64,000 bases of DNA. Origin: Pseudomonas sp. L5B5 (lineage in GTDB: Bacteria > Pseudomonadota > Gammaproteobacteria > Pseudomonadales > Pseudomonadaceae). The notes below the pieces were generated by a model. That model searched no databases. It saw only the letters and a program-made list of their open reading frames with translations, and had not been told where the DNA came from. A program made the position numbers and the translations under genes. The stretch is from assembly GCF_020520285.1 (NCBI RefSeq), contig NZ_CP084742.1, positions 3,968,001 to 4,032,000 of the forward strand, read 5' to 3'. Below are positions 51,184-60,000 of the stretch, one piece after another; positions within the stretch are counted from its first letter, which is position 1, and every line of letters begins with the position of its first letter.

Positions 51184-51635
51184 GATGGCTGCACCGGCGA
51201 GTGGTTGGCGGACTCGAAGGCGCGGATCACCCGCAAGGCCGACTCCAGGTCTTCGGCACTGATGCCCGCCAGGACCTCATGACGCAGGCGCACCAGCTCG
51301 CCTTCCACTGCCTGCACCAGCTCGCGGCCGGAGTCGGTCAGGCTCAGGCACTTGGCCCGGCGGTCGTTGGGGTCCTCGCTGCGGCACACGTAGCCAGCGC
51401 TGCACAGTTGATCCAGCAGGCGTACCAGGGACGGACTTTCCATGCCCGCGGCGTGTGCCACGGCCACCTGGCGCACGCCCTCGCCCAGGCGCCCGATCAT
51501 CAGCAAGGGCACGGCGCAGGCTTCGGAGATCCCGAAGTTGATCAGCGTGTTCTGGCAGATCCGCCGCCAATGGCGCGAAGCGACCACCATGCCACTGCTG
51601 ATGTTCATATGGAGCGATTCGAGGGAGTTGGGCAC
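51180..51635 (-). CDS. MarR family transcriptional regulator
   Basis: 151 residues. The winged helix-turn-helix includes VAHAAGMESPSLVRLLDQLCSAGYVCRSEDPNDRRAKCLSLTDSG (described in part), with the wing DPNDRRAK diagnostic of MarR. GTG start at 51635, or ATG at 51608; neither has a strong SD. It heads the efflux operon and a perfect palindrome lies 17 nt upstream, so it probably represses its own operon until a phenolic ligand binds. Confidence 0.92.
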   Translation of the reverse strand: MPNSLESLHMNISSGMVVASRHWRRICQNTLINFGISEACAVPLLMIGRLGEGVRQVAVAHAAGMESPSLVRLLDQLCSAGYVCRSEDPNDRRAKCLSLTDSGRELVQAVEGELVRLRHEVLAGISAEDLESALRVIRAFESANHSPVQPS

Positions 51636-51651
51636 AAGACTGTTCGCATAC

Positions 51652-51671
51652 TGATAGTTTGCTAACTATCA
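51652..51671. promoter_or_regulatory. Perfect 8-bp palindrome, likely MarR operator
   Basis: TGATAGTT at 51652-51659 and AACTATCA at 51664-51671, spacer TGCT. It lies 17 bp upstream of the MarR GTG start, in the AT-rich promoter stretch. Length and symmetry match MarR dimer sites. Confidence 0.7.
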
Positions 51672-51723
51672 ATATGACATTGGCGAATAATTTCAGTCAA
51701 GTTTTGTAACAAATATCCGGGTC

Positions 51724-51777
51724 ACCCACTTGTCCAGCAATCAAGTGGGTCGAATACATAAAAGGTATATACTTTTT
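51724..51777. promoter_or_regulatory. Inverted repeat and TATA-like palindrome upstream of the toxin-antitoxin pair
   Basis: ACCCACTTG at 51724-51732 pairs with CAAGTGGGT at 51742-51750 (9 bp). It is followed by a near-palindrome AAAAGGTATATACTTTTT at ~51760-51777, 25 bp before the antitoxin start. The second element overlaps the likely -10 region and is a candidate autoregulatory operator; the first could terminate or bind a regulator. Confidence 0.45.
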
Positions 51778-51801
51778 CAATACTTTCTTGAGGTATTTCC
51801 C

Positions 51802-52080
51802 ATGTCCAAACATGCCATTTTTACCATGAAGCTGGAGACCGAGCTTCGGGATCAGTTCATGGCCGAGGCGAACGCCTCACATCGTCCGGCCTCGCAGATC
51901 GTGCGCGAGATGATGCGCGAATTCATTCAGAAACAACGTGAAACCCGTGAATACGAAGAGTTCCTCCAGCAAAAGGTGCAACTGGCCCGGAGTTCCGTAG
52001 CTGCAGGGCAAGGGCGCAGTCATGAGGAGGTCGAGGCAGAGTTCGCCGCCAGGCGTACGCAGGCGGCAAAGAGAGAATGA
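51802..52080 (+). CDS. Ribbon-helix-helix antitoxin of a ParE/RelE-type system
   Basis: 92 residues from the ATG at 51802 (TTGAGG upstream). The N-terminal AIFTMKLETELRDQFMAEAN with SQIVREMMREFIQ is a ribbon-helix-helix DNA-binding motif; the C-terminal half is a charged helix for toxin binding (EEFLQQKVQLARSSVAAGQ). Start codon of the toxin overlaps its stop by 4 nt. It should bind the palindromic promoter site just upstream. Confidence 0.85.
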   Translation: MSKHAIFTMKLETELRDQFMAEANASHRPASQIVREMMREFIQKQRETREYEEFLQQKVQLARSSVAAGQGRSHEEVEAEFAARRTQAAKRE

Positions 52081-52364
52081 ACATCGTCTGGACACCAGAG
52101 GCCATACAGGATCGTGCTGACATCTGGGACTACCTGCATGCTCGCAACCCACAAGCAGCCATTGAAATGGACAGCCGTTTCAGCCAGTGCATCGGACAGC
52201 TGATCCGTAATCCACACTCCGGCTCGACCGGGCAGGTCACCGGAACCCGAGAGCCCATTCCGCACCCCAGCTATCGCCTGGTTTACCAGATCGACCAGGA
52301 GCGCATCTGGATCCTGACGCTCCTCGACACTGCTCGCCAATGGCCTCCGATGCGTATTCGCTGA
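52077..52364 (+). CDS. RelE/ParE family toxin
   Basis: 95 residues, overlapping the antitoxin gene by 4 nt. ParE/RelE fold: VWTPEAIQDRADIWDYLHARNPQAA, then GTREPIPHPSYRLVYQIDQERIWILTLLDTARQWP (described in part), with the conserved R-x-(L/I)-(V/I)-Y strand. Members either inhibit gyrase or cut mRNA; which applies here cannot be read from sequence. It ends one base before the convergent DUF2789 gene. Confidence 0.88.
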   Translation: MNIVWTPEAIQDRADIWDYLHARNPQAAIEMDSRFSQCIGQLIRNPHSGSTGQVTGTREPIPHPSYRLVYQIDQERIWILTLLDTARQWPPMRIR

Positions 52365-52610
52365 TCAGCCACCCCGCCCCTTTCTCAGCAGGACATTCAA
52401 CTGGTCCACCACCTCTGCCCAGTCGGCATCGTCGAGTATTTCATCACGCAGGAAGGCCGCCTGGCTCTTGCTCCAGAAAAACGCGTCCGCCAGGTGCAGT
52501 TCCGGTTTCAGCGGGGAATGGGTGGCGATGAAACGCTCGATGCTCACCGGGTCGTCGGCCAGCCCCAGTTGCTTGAACAGGGCGGGCAGGGTGTGGGTCG
52601 GTGATTCCAT
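52365..52610 (-). CDS. DUF2789 family protein
   Basis: 81 residues matching DUF2789: HTLPALFKQLGLADDPVSIERFIATH, FFWSKSQAAFLRDEI and DDADWAEVVDQLNVLLR. A small soluble helical protein, common in Pseudomonas, function unknown. It is convergent with the toxin gene with no spacer. Confidence 0.88.
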   Translation of the reverse strand: MESPTHTLPALFKQLGLADDPVSIERFIATHSPLKPELHLADAFFWSKSQAAFLRDEILDDADWAEVVDQLNVLLRKGRGG

Positions 52611-52624
52611 GGTGGGGCTCCTGA

Positions 52625-53086
52625 TCAGTGACAGACTTCGCAGACCTGGGCATTGGGCACCATCTTCAGGTATTCGGCCATGCTCATGTGCACCAGGCTG
52701 TGGTGGTTTCCAGCCTCCAGGTAGATGTCCTTCTGGCGGGTCAGCAATGGATCTATGACCACATCCAGCCCATAGGATTCACCCAGGGCCGGCACCGCGC
52801 CGCGCTCGCAGTCGTTGAACAGGTACGCCAGGGTGCTTTCCCGGGTCACCCGCCACTGGTCGCTGCCACGCACCTTGCTCAGGTCCAGGTGGCGGCTGGC
52901 CGGCAGCACCGCCATCAGGTAGCGCCCGTGCTGGTCGTCGAGGATCACCGATTTGGCCAGGCGCTCGGCGGGCACTCCCGCCACTCGCGCCGTTTCCAGG
53001 CTGCTGGCCGAGTGGGGATGGGTTACCAGGTCGAACTGGCAATGGGCTTGTTCCAGGCTGTGTTGCACGGTTCTGGCCATACGCAT
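52625..53086 (-). CDS. YbaK/EbsC-type aminoacyl-tRNA deacylase
   Basis: 153 residues, start ATG at 53086 (GAGGTG upstream). The YbaK fold shows ASSLETARVAGVPAERLAKSVILDD with the catalytic-type lysine in AKSVIL, and ESTLAYLFNDCERGAVPALG. Family members hydrolyse misacylated tRNA (Cys/Ser/Ala on non-cognate tRNA) in the cytoplasm. It precedes DUF2789 by 14 nt, a possible two-gene unit. Confidence 0.88.
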   Translation of the reverse strand: MRMARTVQHSLEQAHCQFDLVTHPHSASSLETARVAGVPAERLAKSVILDDQHGRYLMAVLPASRHLDLSKVRGSDQWRVTRESTLAYLFNDCERGAVPALGESYGLDVVIDPLLTRQKDIYLEAGNHHSLVHMSMAEYLKMVPNAQVCEVCH

Positions 53087-53189
53087 GATGCACCTCGCTA
53101 CCCCGGCCGGGGGACAGGACTGTGACTCCCTGATGCAAGTCTAGGCCGGGCGCCGACAGGTGCCGGGCGAACTTCCCAACGGTGGCTCG

Positions 53190-54143
53190 TCAGGCGTTGC
53201 GCCGCCGTTCCAGGCGCTCGTAAGGCCCCCGGGCCCAGCGCTGGACCTGCTCGACCAGCGCTGGCGAAGCCGCCTGGCGCTTGTCCTGGGCATCCGCCAC
53301 GAATGCCTGGTCCGGTTGCTTGGCATGCCGGTCGGTGCAGGCCAGCGCGCACCGGCGCTGGTCTGCACTGAGGGCGAAGAAATCCCCCAGGTGCCCGCCC
53401 ATGGCCATCGGCAGCTGCCGGTATTCGACCAACAGGCCGTCGAAGGCCCGGCTATGGTCCAGGCCGCACTGCAGGAGCCGCCCCAGGCGCCGGGCGATGA
53501 AACTCTCGCGATCGGTGAAAGCACCGGCATCCAGCACACTGGGACCGATCATCCCGGGCACCATGTGCATGCCCGGCCGGCGCAGATGCGAAACGGCGAT
53601 TTCCAGCGGATCGCGGTAGAGAAACAGCCAGGGAGTGTCGGCAAAGCACTGGCGCAGCAGCGGCAGCTCGCCGATGTTCCAGGCATCAAGCTTGACCACC
53701 AGTTGCGACACCCCCGGATAGCGAGCCTGGCCATAAGCGCCGAGCAGCCCTCTGATTGCCCGCAGTCGAATTTCCTGCGGCAGGTCGGCGCGCAACAGGG
53801 TATCCAGCGGGGGCGGTTCCGACACCACGATGTGACTGGCCAGTTGCGCCAGCATCTGGCTGATCAAGGTCGAACCACAGCGGGAGGCATGCAGGATGAA
53901 GGCACTGGGCACCAGTCCCGGCTGCTGCTCCGGCCAGCTTTCCAGTGCCGCCAGGGACGTTTCACGACGCAGCGCCTGGTTGAACGGCAAGCGCAGGGCC
54001 TGATCCACCGCATCGCGGAAAAAGGGCTGGGACAGCGCTCGATCGCCGAACCAGCACCAGTCCACCCGCCAGCCCAGCTCCGAGCGGCGAATACCGATCG
54101 GCAGCCACCCTTGCAGGTTCAGTGGCTCCATTGTCGTTGCCAT
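53190..54143 (-). CDS. Sulfotransferase family protein
   Basis: 317 residues from the ATG at 54143 (a second ATG at 54131 is possible). The PAPS-binding P-loop-like motif is HASRCGSTLISQML (residues ~85-98). The second signature lies around VVKLDAWNIGELPLL and FLYRDPLEIAVSHLRRPG, the 3'-phosphate site. Predicted to transfer sulfate from PAPS to a hydroxyl or amine. It overlaps the hydroxylase gene by 13-25 nt and closes an operon with an APS kinase, so a dedicated PAPS supply is suggested. Target is unknown; the adhesin upstream is the obvious candidate. Confidence 0.88.
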   Translation of the reverse strand: MATTMEPLNLQGWLPIGIRRSELGWRVDWCWFGDRALSQPFFRDAVDQALRLPFNQALRRETSLAALESWPEQQPGLVPSAFILHASRCGSTLISQMLAQLASHIVVSEPPPLDTLLRADLPQEIRLRAIRGLLGAYGQARYPGVSQLVVKLDAWNIGELPLLRQCFADTPWLFLYRDPLEIAVSHLRRPGMHMVPGMIGPSVLDAGAFTDRESFIARRLGRLLQCGLDHSRAFDGLLVEYRQLPMAMGGHLGDFFALSADQRRCALACTDRHAKQPDQAFVADAQDKRQAASPALVEQVQRWARGPYERLERRRNA

Positions 54144-54907
54144 TGGCGTCGCCCCCGGGCCATGGCCGAACGCACCTCGTCGGGCCCGAAGACCAGGCCG
54201 CGCTCGGCGCCCAGGACCACGCACAGTTCAATGAAAGCCTGTGGGTCGGTCTCGGCCTGCAGCCTCCGGCACAGCTGCCGGTCCTGTTCCACCCATTGGC
54301 GCAGGCGTTCAAAGGCCGCGGCGCCCTGGCCAGGCCCCGGCGCCGGAGTGCTGGCCAGGCCCTGCTGGATAGCCTGTTCCAGCCAGGAGCCGGGACGGCA
54401 GTCGAGCACCAGGTGAATGCGCTCGCAGGTATCGCGGTTGACCACGCTGTGGGGGCGCCCCAGGTCCAGGTACCAGCACTCGCCTGCAGCCATCGGCATG
54501 CGCTGGCCATCCAGCATGAAATCCACTTCCGGCGGGCAGAGCAGGGGAATGTGCAGGCGCAGGTCGGCCTGCTCTGCCTGCAAGTCATAATCGCAATGTT
54601 CGAGAATCCGGCTGCCCGGCCCCAGCCGCAGCAACCGGGCACTGACCAGTTCCACCGCCAGGGGGCGCAGGGCCTGTTCCCAGCGCGGCTCGTCCAGCCA
54701 GGCGTCGTGCGGCACGGCAGCTTCGCGCCCCGGGGCCAGCCCGACCGCGTCGGTGGCACCGACCAGCACCACCCCGCTCCAGTCGCCCTGGAAATACTCC
54801 CGATTGAAATGATCCAGCCACTGGTCGGCGCGAACGCCCGCCAGCGCTTCGCGCAACAGCCGCAGATCCAGCTGCAGGGGCAGCCGCGAATACGCCGGGC
54901 GAGTCAT
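54119..54907 (-). CDS. Aspartyl/asparaginyl beta-hydroxylase family protein
   Basis: 262 residues, ATG at 54907 overlapping the kinase stop (ATGA). The Fe(II)/2-oxoglutarate dioxygenase core shows LEHCDYDL (first iron His plus Asp), ADLRLHIPLLCPPEVDFMLDG, AGECWYLDLGRPHSVVNRD (second His) and RIHLVLDC (Arg for 2-oxoglutarate). Family members hydroxylate the beta-carbon of Asp or Asn in proteins or small molecules. The C-terminal ~90 residues are an extra helical domain. It sits between kinase and sulfotransferase genes, an unusual pairing. Confidence 0.9.
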   Translation of the reverse strand: MTRPAYSRLPLQLDLRLLREALAGVRADQWLDHFNREYFQGDWSGVVLVGATDAVGLAPGREAAVPHDAWLDEPRWEQALRPLAVELVSARLLRLGPGSRILEHCDYDLQAEQADLRLHIPLLCPPEVDFMLDGQRMPMAAGECWYLDLGRPHSVVNRDTCERIHLVLDCRPGSWLEQAIQQGLASTPAPGPGQGAAAFERLRQWVEQDRQLCRRLQAETDPQAFIELCVVLGAERGLVFGPDEVRSAMARGRRQWQRQWSH

Positions 54908-55509
54908 GGCGCCGGCAACACCTGGCACGCGCGCAGCCATGCCAGCAATTGCTCGAGACAGACCCCCACCGGTAGCTCGCCCGTGTCCAGCACCAGTGCT
55001 GCGGCCGGTGGTGCTTCATAGGGTGCCGAGACCCCGGTGAAGCCTGGCAACTCGCCGCGCCGGGCGCGGGCGTAATGCCCCTTGGGATCGCGCTGTTCGC
55101 ACACCGCGAGAGAGGCGCTGCACCAGACCTCGCGATAGTCCGACCCCAGGCGCCGGGCGAACAGCTCGCGCAATTCGATCAGCGGGGCAATCAACGCCAG
55201 GATCACCACCTGCCCCTGTTCCACCAGCAGGGCCGCCAGCTCGCTGGCGCGGCGGATGTTTTCCTGACGGTCGGCAGCACTGAAACCCAGGTCGCTGTTC
55301 AAGCCGCTGCGCAGCGCATCACCATCGAGCACCAGGCACTGCACGCCACGCTCGAACAGCGTTGCCTGCAGGGCCTGGGCCAGGGTCGACTTGCCCGAGG
55401 CCGGCAGGCCGGTCAGCAGGATGGCAGCGCCACGGTGGCCGTTGCCGCGCTCGCGCTGTTCACGACTGACACTGGCCCGTGGCGCCAGCAGGTCACTGGA
55501 CCTTGGCAT
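54904..55509 (-). CDS. cysC: Adenylyl-sulfate (APS) kinase
   Basis: 201 residues. Walker A GLPASGKST at residues 34-42, LDGDALRSGLNSDLGFSAADRQENIRR (DGD and APS-binding RENIRR motif, described in part), APLIELRELFA and GFTGVSAPYEAP. It phosphorylates APS to PAPS. The gene starts inside the TolC-like gene (17-nt overlap) and overlaps the hydroxylase gene by 4 nt. No ATP sulfurylase (cysDN) lies nearby, so APS must come from elsewhere. Its location with a sulfotransferase points to modification, not to sulfate assimilation. Confidence 0.9.
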   Translation of the reverse strand: MPRSSDLLAPRASVSREQRERGNGHRGAAILLTGLPASGKSTLAQALQATLFERGVQCLVLDGDALRSGLNSDLGFSAADRQENIRRASELAALLVEQGQVVILALIAPLIELRELFARRLGSDYREVWCSASLAVCEQRDPKGHYARARRGELPGFTGVSAPYEAPPAAALVLDTGELPVGVCLEQLLAWLRACQVLPAP

Positions 55510-57007
55510 GGGGCGCCGCTACGCCGATGTTGCCGGCCGACCAGTCGGCCTCGCGACTGGCCAGGGCGCTGGCGATGCTCTGGATCTGGGTCGACTGCAA
55601 CTGGTCGGGCAGCGGATCGAGACCGGCACTGGCGAAGATCTGCCCATAGGCATTGCGCAAGTCGGCATAGGCCAGGTCACGCCGCAGATCGGCCTGCAGG
55701 GTATTCAACTCGCCCTGGATCAGGTCCAGTTCGCCGATCCCCGCCGCCTGGTAGCGGTTGCGCAGTTGACCGACGATCTGCCCATCGATCTGCGCCAGCT
55801 GCTGGTTGGTCTGGAACTGGCGCAGGGCATCACGGTAGTTGGCGTTGGCCACATACAGCTGCGCCAGTACCGCGATCGACATCGCCTGGCGCCGGGCGGA
55901 GGCAACTTCTTCGCCAGCCTTGGCCACATCGATGGCCGCCGGAGCGGAAATCACGTTGAACAGGTTCCAGGTGACCTTGACCCCGTAGTCGGCCCACTTG
56001 TCATTGACCAGGAACGAGTTGCTGTCGTAATGCCCACCAGCGGAGAACTCCAGCCCCGGCAGCAGGCGCAGCATGGCCTTGCGGGTTTCTGCGGCACTGA
56101 TGCGGGTCTGGTAGTCCTGCTCGCGCAGTTCCGGGCGGCTGGCCAGGGCTTCGTGTTCCAACCGGCGCATGTCGACCTTGAGTTCGGGGATCGGGTAATC
56201 GTCGCTGGTGGCCAGGGTCAGGTCGCTGCCCGGCGGCAGGTTGATCAGGGTCGCCAGCTCGGTCTTGGCCAGTGACAGGGCTCGGCGCTGCTCCTCGAGC
56301 TGACGGGTGGCCTCGATCAGCGCGCGCTGGTAGCCCAGGGACTGGATCGGATCGCCGATGCGCTGGTCGCTCATCTTCTGGCTGTTGCCACGCGCGGTAT
56401 CGACCCGTGCCATCAGGCTGTCGATCTGCTTGAGCAGGCGCTCGGCCGCCACCGCTCGCCAATAGGCCGAACGCACGTCCTGGACGATGGTGTTGATCAC
56501 CTTGCGCCGCCGCTCCTGCACGATCAGGCGCTGGTCGCCCTGCTGCTTGGCGTTGATGTAGCTGACACCGAAATCGAGCACGTTCCAGACCATGGTCAGG
56601 TCGGCCACACGGCGGTTTTCGTCCTGGGAGGTCGACGGTTCCAGAGACTGGGTGTGAGTTCGAACACTCTCGCTACTGGAGCCGCTGACATTGTTGCGTC
56701 CGGCATAACCGGCCGACAGCGCCATGCGCGGCAGCATGTCGAAGCTGGCCAGGTCCAGCTGCCGCTTGGCCAGGGCCTCCTCCATGATCTTCAGCCGGCC
56801 TTCGAGGTTGTACTTCACCGCCCGGGCCATGGCCTGGTGCAGGGTCAGCGGCCCGCTGAGGGGTTCCTGGCCCTGGTACATGTGCAGCAGATCGGTTTTT
56901 GCCCGTTGTTCACTGACACTGCGGTCGATCGGCTGGCTGGTGACGGCGCACCCGCTGACCATCAGCGCCAGCAAGCTGACGCTGAACCACTTTTGACTGT
57001 CTCTCAT
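55493..57007 (-). CDS. TolC-like outer-membrane secretion lipoprotein
   Basis: 504 residues, lipobox LLALMVSGCAV. Long OEP-type helical repeats: residues ~60-270 (AMARAVKYNLEGRLKIMEEALAKRQLDL..) and ~290-470, with barrel strands such as GVKVTWNLFNVISAP. It fits a type I secretion outer-membrane channel for the adhesin encoded 72 bp upstream. The inner-membrane ABC and adaptor partners are not in the window and may lie beyond 64000. The SD AAGGG lies right next to the start. Confidence 0.88.
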   Translation of the reverse strand: MRDSQKWFSVSLLALMVSGCAVTSQPIDRSVSEQRAKTDLLHMYQGQEPLSGPLTLHQAMARAVKYNLEGRLKIMEEALAKRQLDLASFDMLPRMALSAGYAGRNNVSGSSSESVRTHTQSLEPSTSQDENRRVADLTMVWNVLDFGVSYINAKQQGDQRLIVQERRRKVINTIVQDVRSAYWRAVAAERLLKQIDSLMARVDTARGNSQKMSDQRIGDPIQSLGYQRALIEATRQLEEQRRALSLAKTELATLINLPPGSDLTLATSDDYPIPELKVDMRRLEHEALASRPELREQDYQTRISAAETRKAMLRLLPGLEFSAGGHYDSNSFLVNDKWADYGVKVTWNLFNVISAPAAIDVAKAGEEVASARRQAMSIAVLAQLYVANANYRDALRQFQTNQQLAQIDGQIVGQLRNRYQAAGIGELDLIQGELNTLQADLRRDLAYADLRNAYGQIFASAGLDPLPDQLQSTQIQSIASALASREADWSAGNIGVAAPHAKVQ

Positions 57008-57079
57008 CCCTTGCCCCGCCCCTGAGTCCCGCTTTTTTTATGAGCGCCGATCCTTGCCGACGCAGGTTACAAAATGCTT

Positions 57080-60000
57080 TCAGGCCGGTATCGGATTGAT
57101 ACCGGCTTGCTCCAATGCCCAGGCTAGTTCATGCAGCTGTTTTTGCTCGTTGTCCTTGAGCTGCTGCAATTGCTGCCCCAGGGTCGGCGCGCCAAACACC
57201 CCGCGCAGGCCCTGGGACACATCGCCCTGGCCCTTGTCGGCCTGCCGGTCGAAGGCGCTCAAGGCCGAGGGATCGCCATCGGCATCGCGGTTGAACAGGG
57301 TCGACAGGGTACTGCTGCCAAATACCCCGCCATCGCCACCGCCGAAGCCGAGGAAACCCTTGCCGCTGCCATCGCCAATGCCGTCAGTGGCGAACACCTG
57401 GGCGATGAAGCTCGGAGCCAGCGCGCCGTGATTGATGAAAATACTGCCAATCGGCGGCAAGCCACCGCCTGTCGTACGTTGCTCGAACAGCGGCGGGAAA
57501 CCCAACGGTGAGCCAAGATCGCCCGTCGGCGGACCGAATACCACCGGCTGCAGTGGCACGTCCGACACGACGACCGGCCTGGCCGGATCGGTGATGCGAA
57601 ACTGTGGATCGCCGTCCACGGAAGCCATCGTCAGCGCATAGTTGTTGGAGTTAGCAAAGCCCGTACCGGCGTTGCCCGCCAGGTCCGTGACCAGGCTGTT
57701 GTCCAGGGTGATGAAATTGCTCGGATCGGTGATGTTCGCCGTGGGCGTCAGGGTTGCGGTCCAGGTCTTGCCGCCGTCGCTGGAGACCAGGTCGGACAGC
57801 ACCCCGTTGGCCACGCTCAGGTCCGACAGGTCGAAGTCGGTGACCTTCTCGCTGAAGGTGAAGGTCACCTGGGTGGTCTGGCCGGCGGTCAGATTCGGAT
57901 TGGCAACCACGATGGTCGCGGTCGGACGGTCGGCATCCATTGCGTAGTTGTTGGAAATCGCGATGCCGGAGCCGAGGTTGCCCGCAGCGTCGATGACGCT
58001 GGAGGCATCGAGCACGATCAGGTTGGTGGCGTCGGTAATGCCCGCCGTGGGCGTCAGGGTCGCAGTCCAGGTCTTGCCGCCATCGCTGCTGGCCAGATTG
58101 GACAGCGTGCCATTGGCCACGCTCAGGTCCGCCAGGCTGAAGCCGCTGACCGCTTCGCTGAAGGCAATGGTCACGGTGGTGGTCTGGCCGATGCCCAGGT
58201 TGCTGTCCGCCACCGAGATGGTCGCGGTTGGCCGCTGGGTATCGATCGCATAGTTGTTGGAAGCGGTGGTGCCGCTGCCGCTGTTGCCCGAGGCGTCCTG
58301 CACCCCGCTGTTGTCCAGCACGATCAGGTTGCTGGTATCGCTGATATCGCTGCCGGGGGTGAAGGTCGCGGTCCAGGTCTTGCCGCCATCACTGCTGCCG
58401 AGGTTGCTCAGGGTGCCGTTTTCCACGCTCAGGTCGGCCAGGGTGAAACCGTTCACCGCTTCGCTGAAGGTGATGGTCACCAGCGAACTGGAGCCGGCAT
58501 TCAACGAGGGGGTCGCTACCACGATGGTCGCCGTAGGGCGTGTAGTATCGATGCTGAAGTTGGCCGACTGGGTCACGCCCAGCCCGGTATTGCCCGCCAG
58601 GTCGGTATAACCGGTGTTGTCCAGGGTAATCAGGTTGCTGGTGTCCTGGACGTTGGCATCGGGGGTGAAGGTCGCGGTCCAGGTCTTGCCGCCGTCGCTG
58701 CTGCTGACGGCGCTCAGGGTGCCATTGGGCACGCTCAGATCGGCATTGCTGAAACCGCTCACCGCTTCGCTGAAGGTGATGGTCACCTGGGTGGTCTGGC
58801 CCACGGCCAGGGAGGGATTGGCGACCACGATGGTCGCCGTCGGCCGGTCGCCGTCGATGGCGTAATTGTTGGAGAGGGAGATGCCCGAGCCGGTATTGCC
58901 CGCACCATCGCTGACCAGCGCAGTGTCCAGCACGATCAGGTTGGTCGCGTCGGTGATCGCCGCGGTGGGTGTCAGGGTCGCGGTCCAGGTCTTGCCGCCG
59001 TCGCTGCTGAGCAAATTGGACAAGGTACCGTTGGCGACAGTCAGGTCGGACAGGTCGAAACCGCTGACGACTTCACTGAAGGCGATAGTCACGGTGGTGG
59101 TCTGGCCGATGCCCAGGCTGCTGTCCGCCACGGTGATGGAGGCGGTGGGCCGCTGGGTATCGATCGCATAGCTGTTGGACGTGGTGGTGCCGCTGCCGGC
59201 GTTGCCCGAAGCGTTCTGCACCCCGCTGTTGTCGAGTGTGATGAGGTTGGTGGTGTCGGTGATGTTCACCTCAGGGGTGAATGTCGCGGTCCAGGTGATG
59301 CCCCCGTCGCTGCTGCTCACCGCACTCAGGGTGCCATGTTCCACCGTCAGGTCGGCGTTGGTGAAACCGCTCACCGCTTCGCTGAAGGTGATGGTCACCT
59401 GGGTACTGGAGCCAACGTTCAGTGCAGGGCTGGCCACCACGATGGTCGCCGTCGGGCGCACCGTGTCGAGGGTGAAGTTGGCCGAGTTGGTCACGCCGAT
59501 ACCGGTGTTGCCGGCAAGATCGGTGTAGCCGCTGTTGTTCAGGGTGATCACGTTGCTGGTGTCGCGCACGTTGGCGTTCGGGGTGTAGGTCGCCGTCCAG
59601 GTAATGCCGCCGTCACTGGAACTGACAGTGCTCAGCGTGCCATTGGGTGCGCTCAGGTCGCCATTGTCCAACCCCATCACCGCCTCGCTGAAGGTGATGG
59701 TTACCGTGCTGCTTTCGCCTGCCGACAGTGTCGGATCGCTCAGCACGATGGTCGCTGTCGGCCGCACGCTGTCGATCACGTAGACATTCGAATCGGTGGT
59801 GCCGGAACCGGCATTGCCGGCGCCGTCGAATACACCGGAGTTGGTCAGGGCTATGCGGTTGTTGCCCACCGTGACGCCCGCCGCCGGAACCAGGGTCGCG
59901 GTCCAGGTGATGTTGTCGACGGTGCTCAGGTTGCTCAGGGTGCCATTGGCCGCCGCCAGGTCGGACAGGGTGAAACCGGTCACCGCCTCACTGAAGGTGA

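Noticed and set aside
54904..55509. cysC as part of general sulfate assimilation
   Set aside because: No cysD, cysN or cysH lies near it, and it overlaps a TolC-like gene and a hydroxylase gene. A local PAPS supply for the sulfotransferase fits better.
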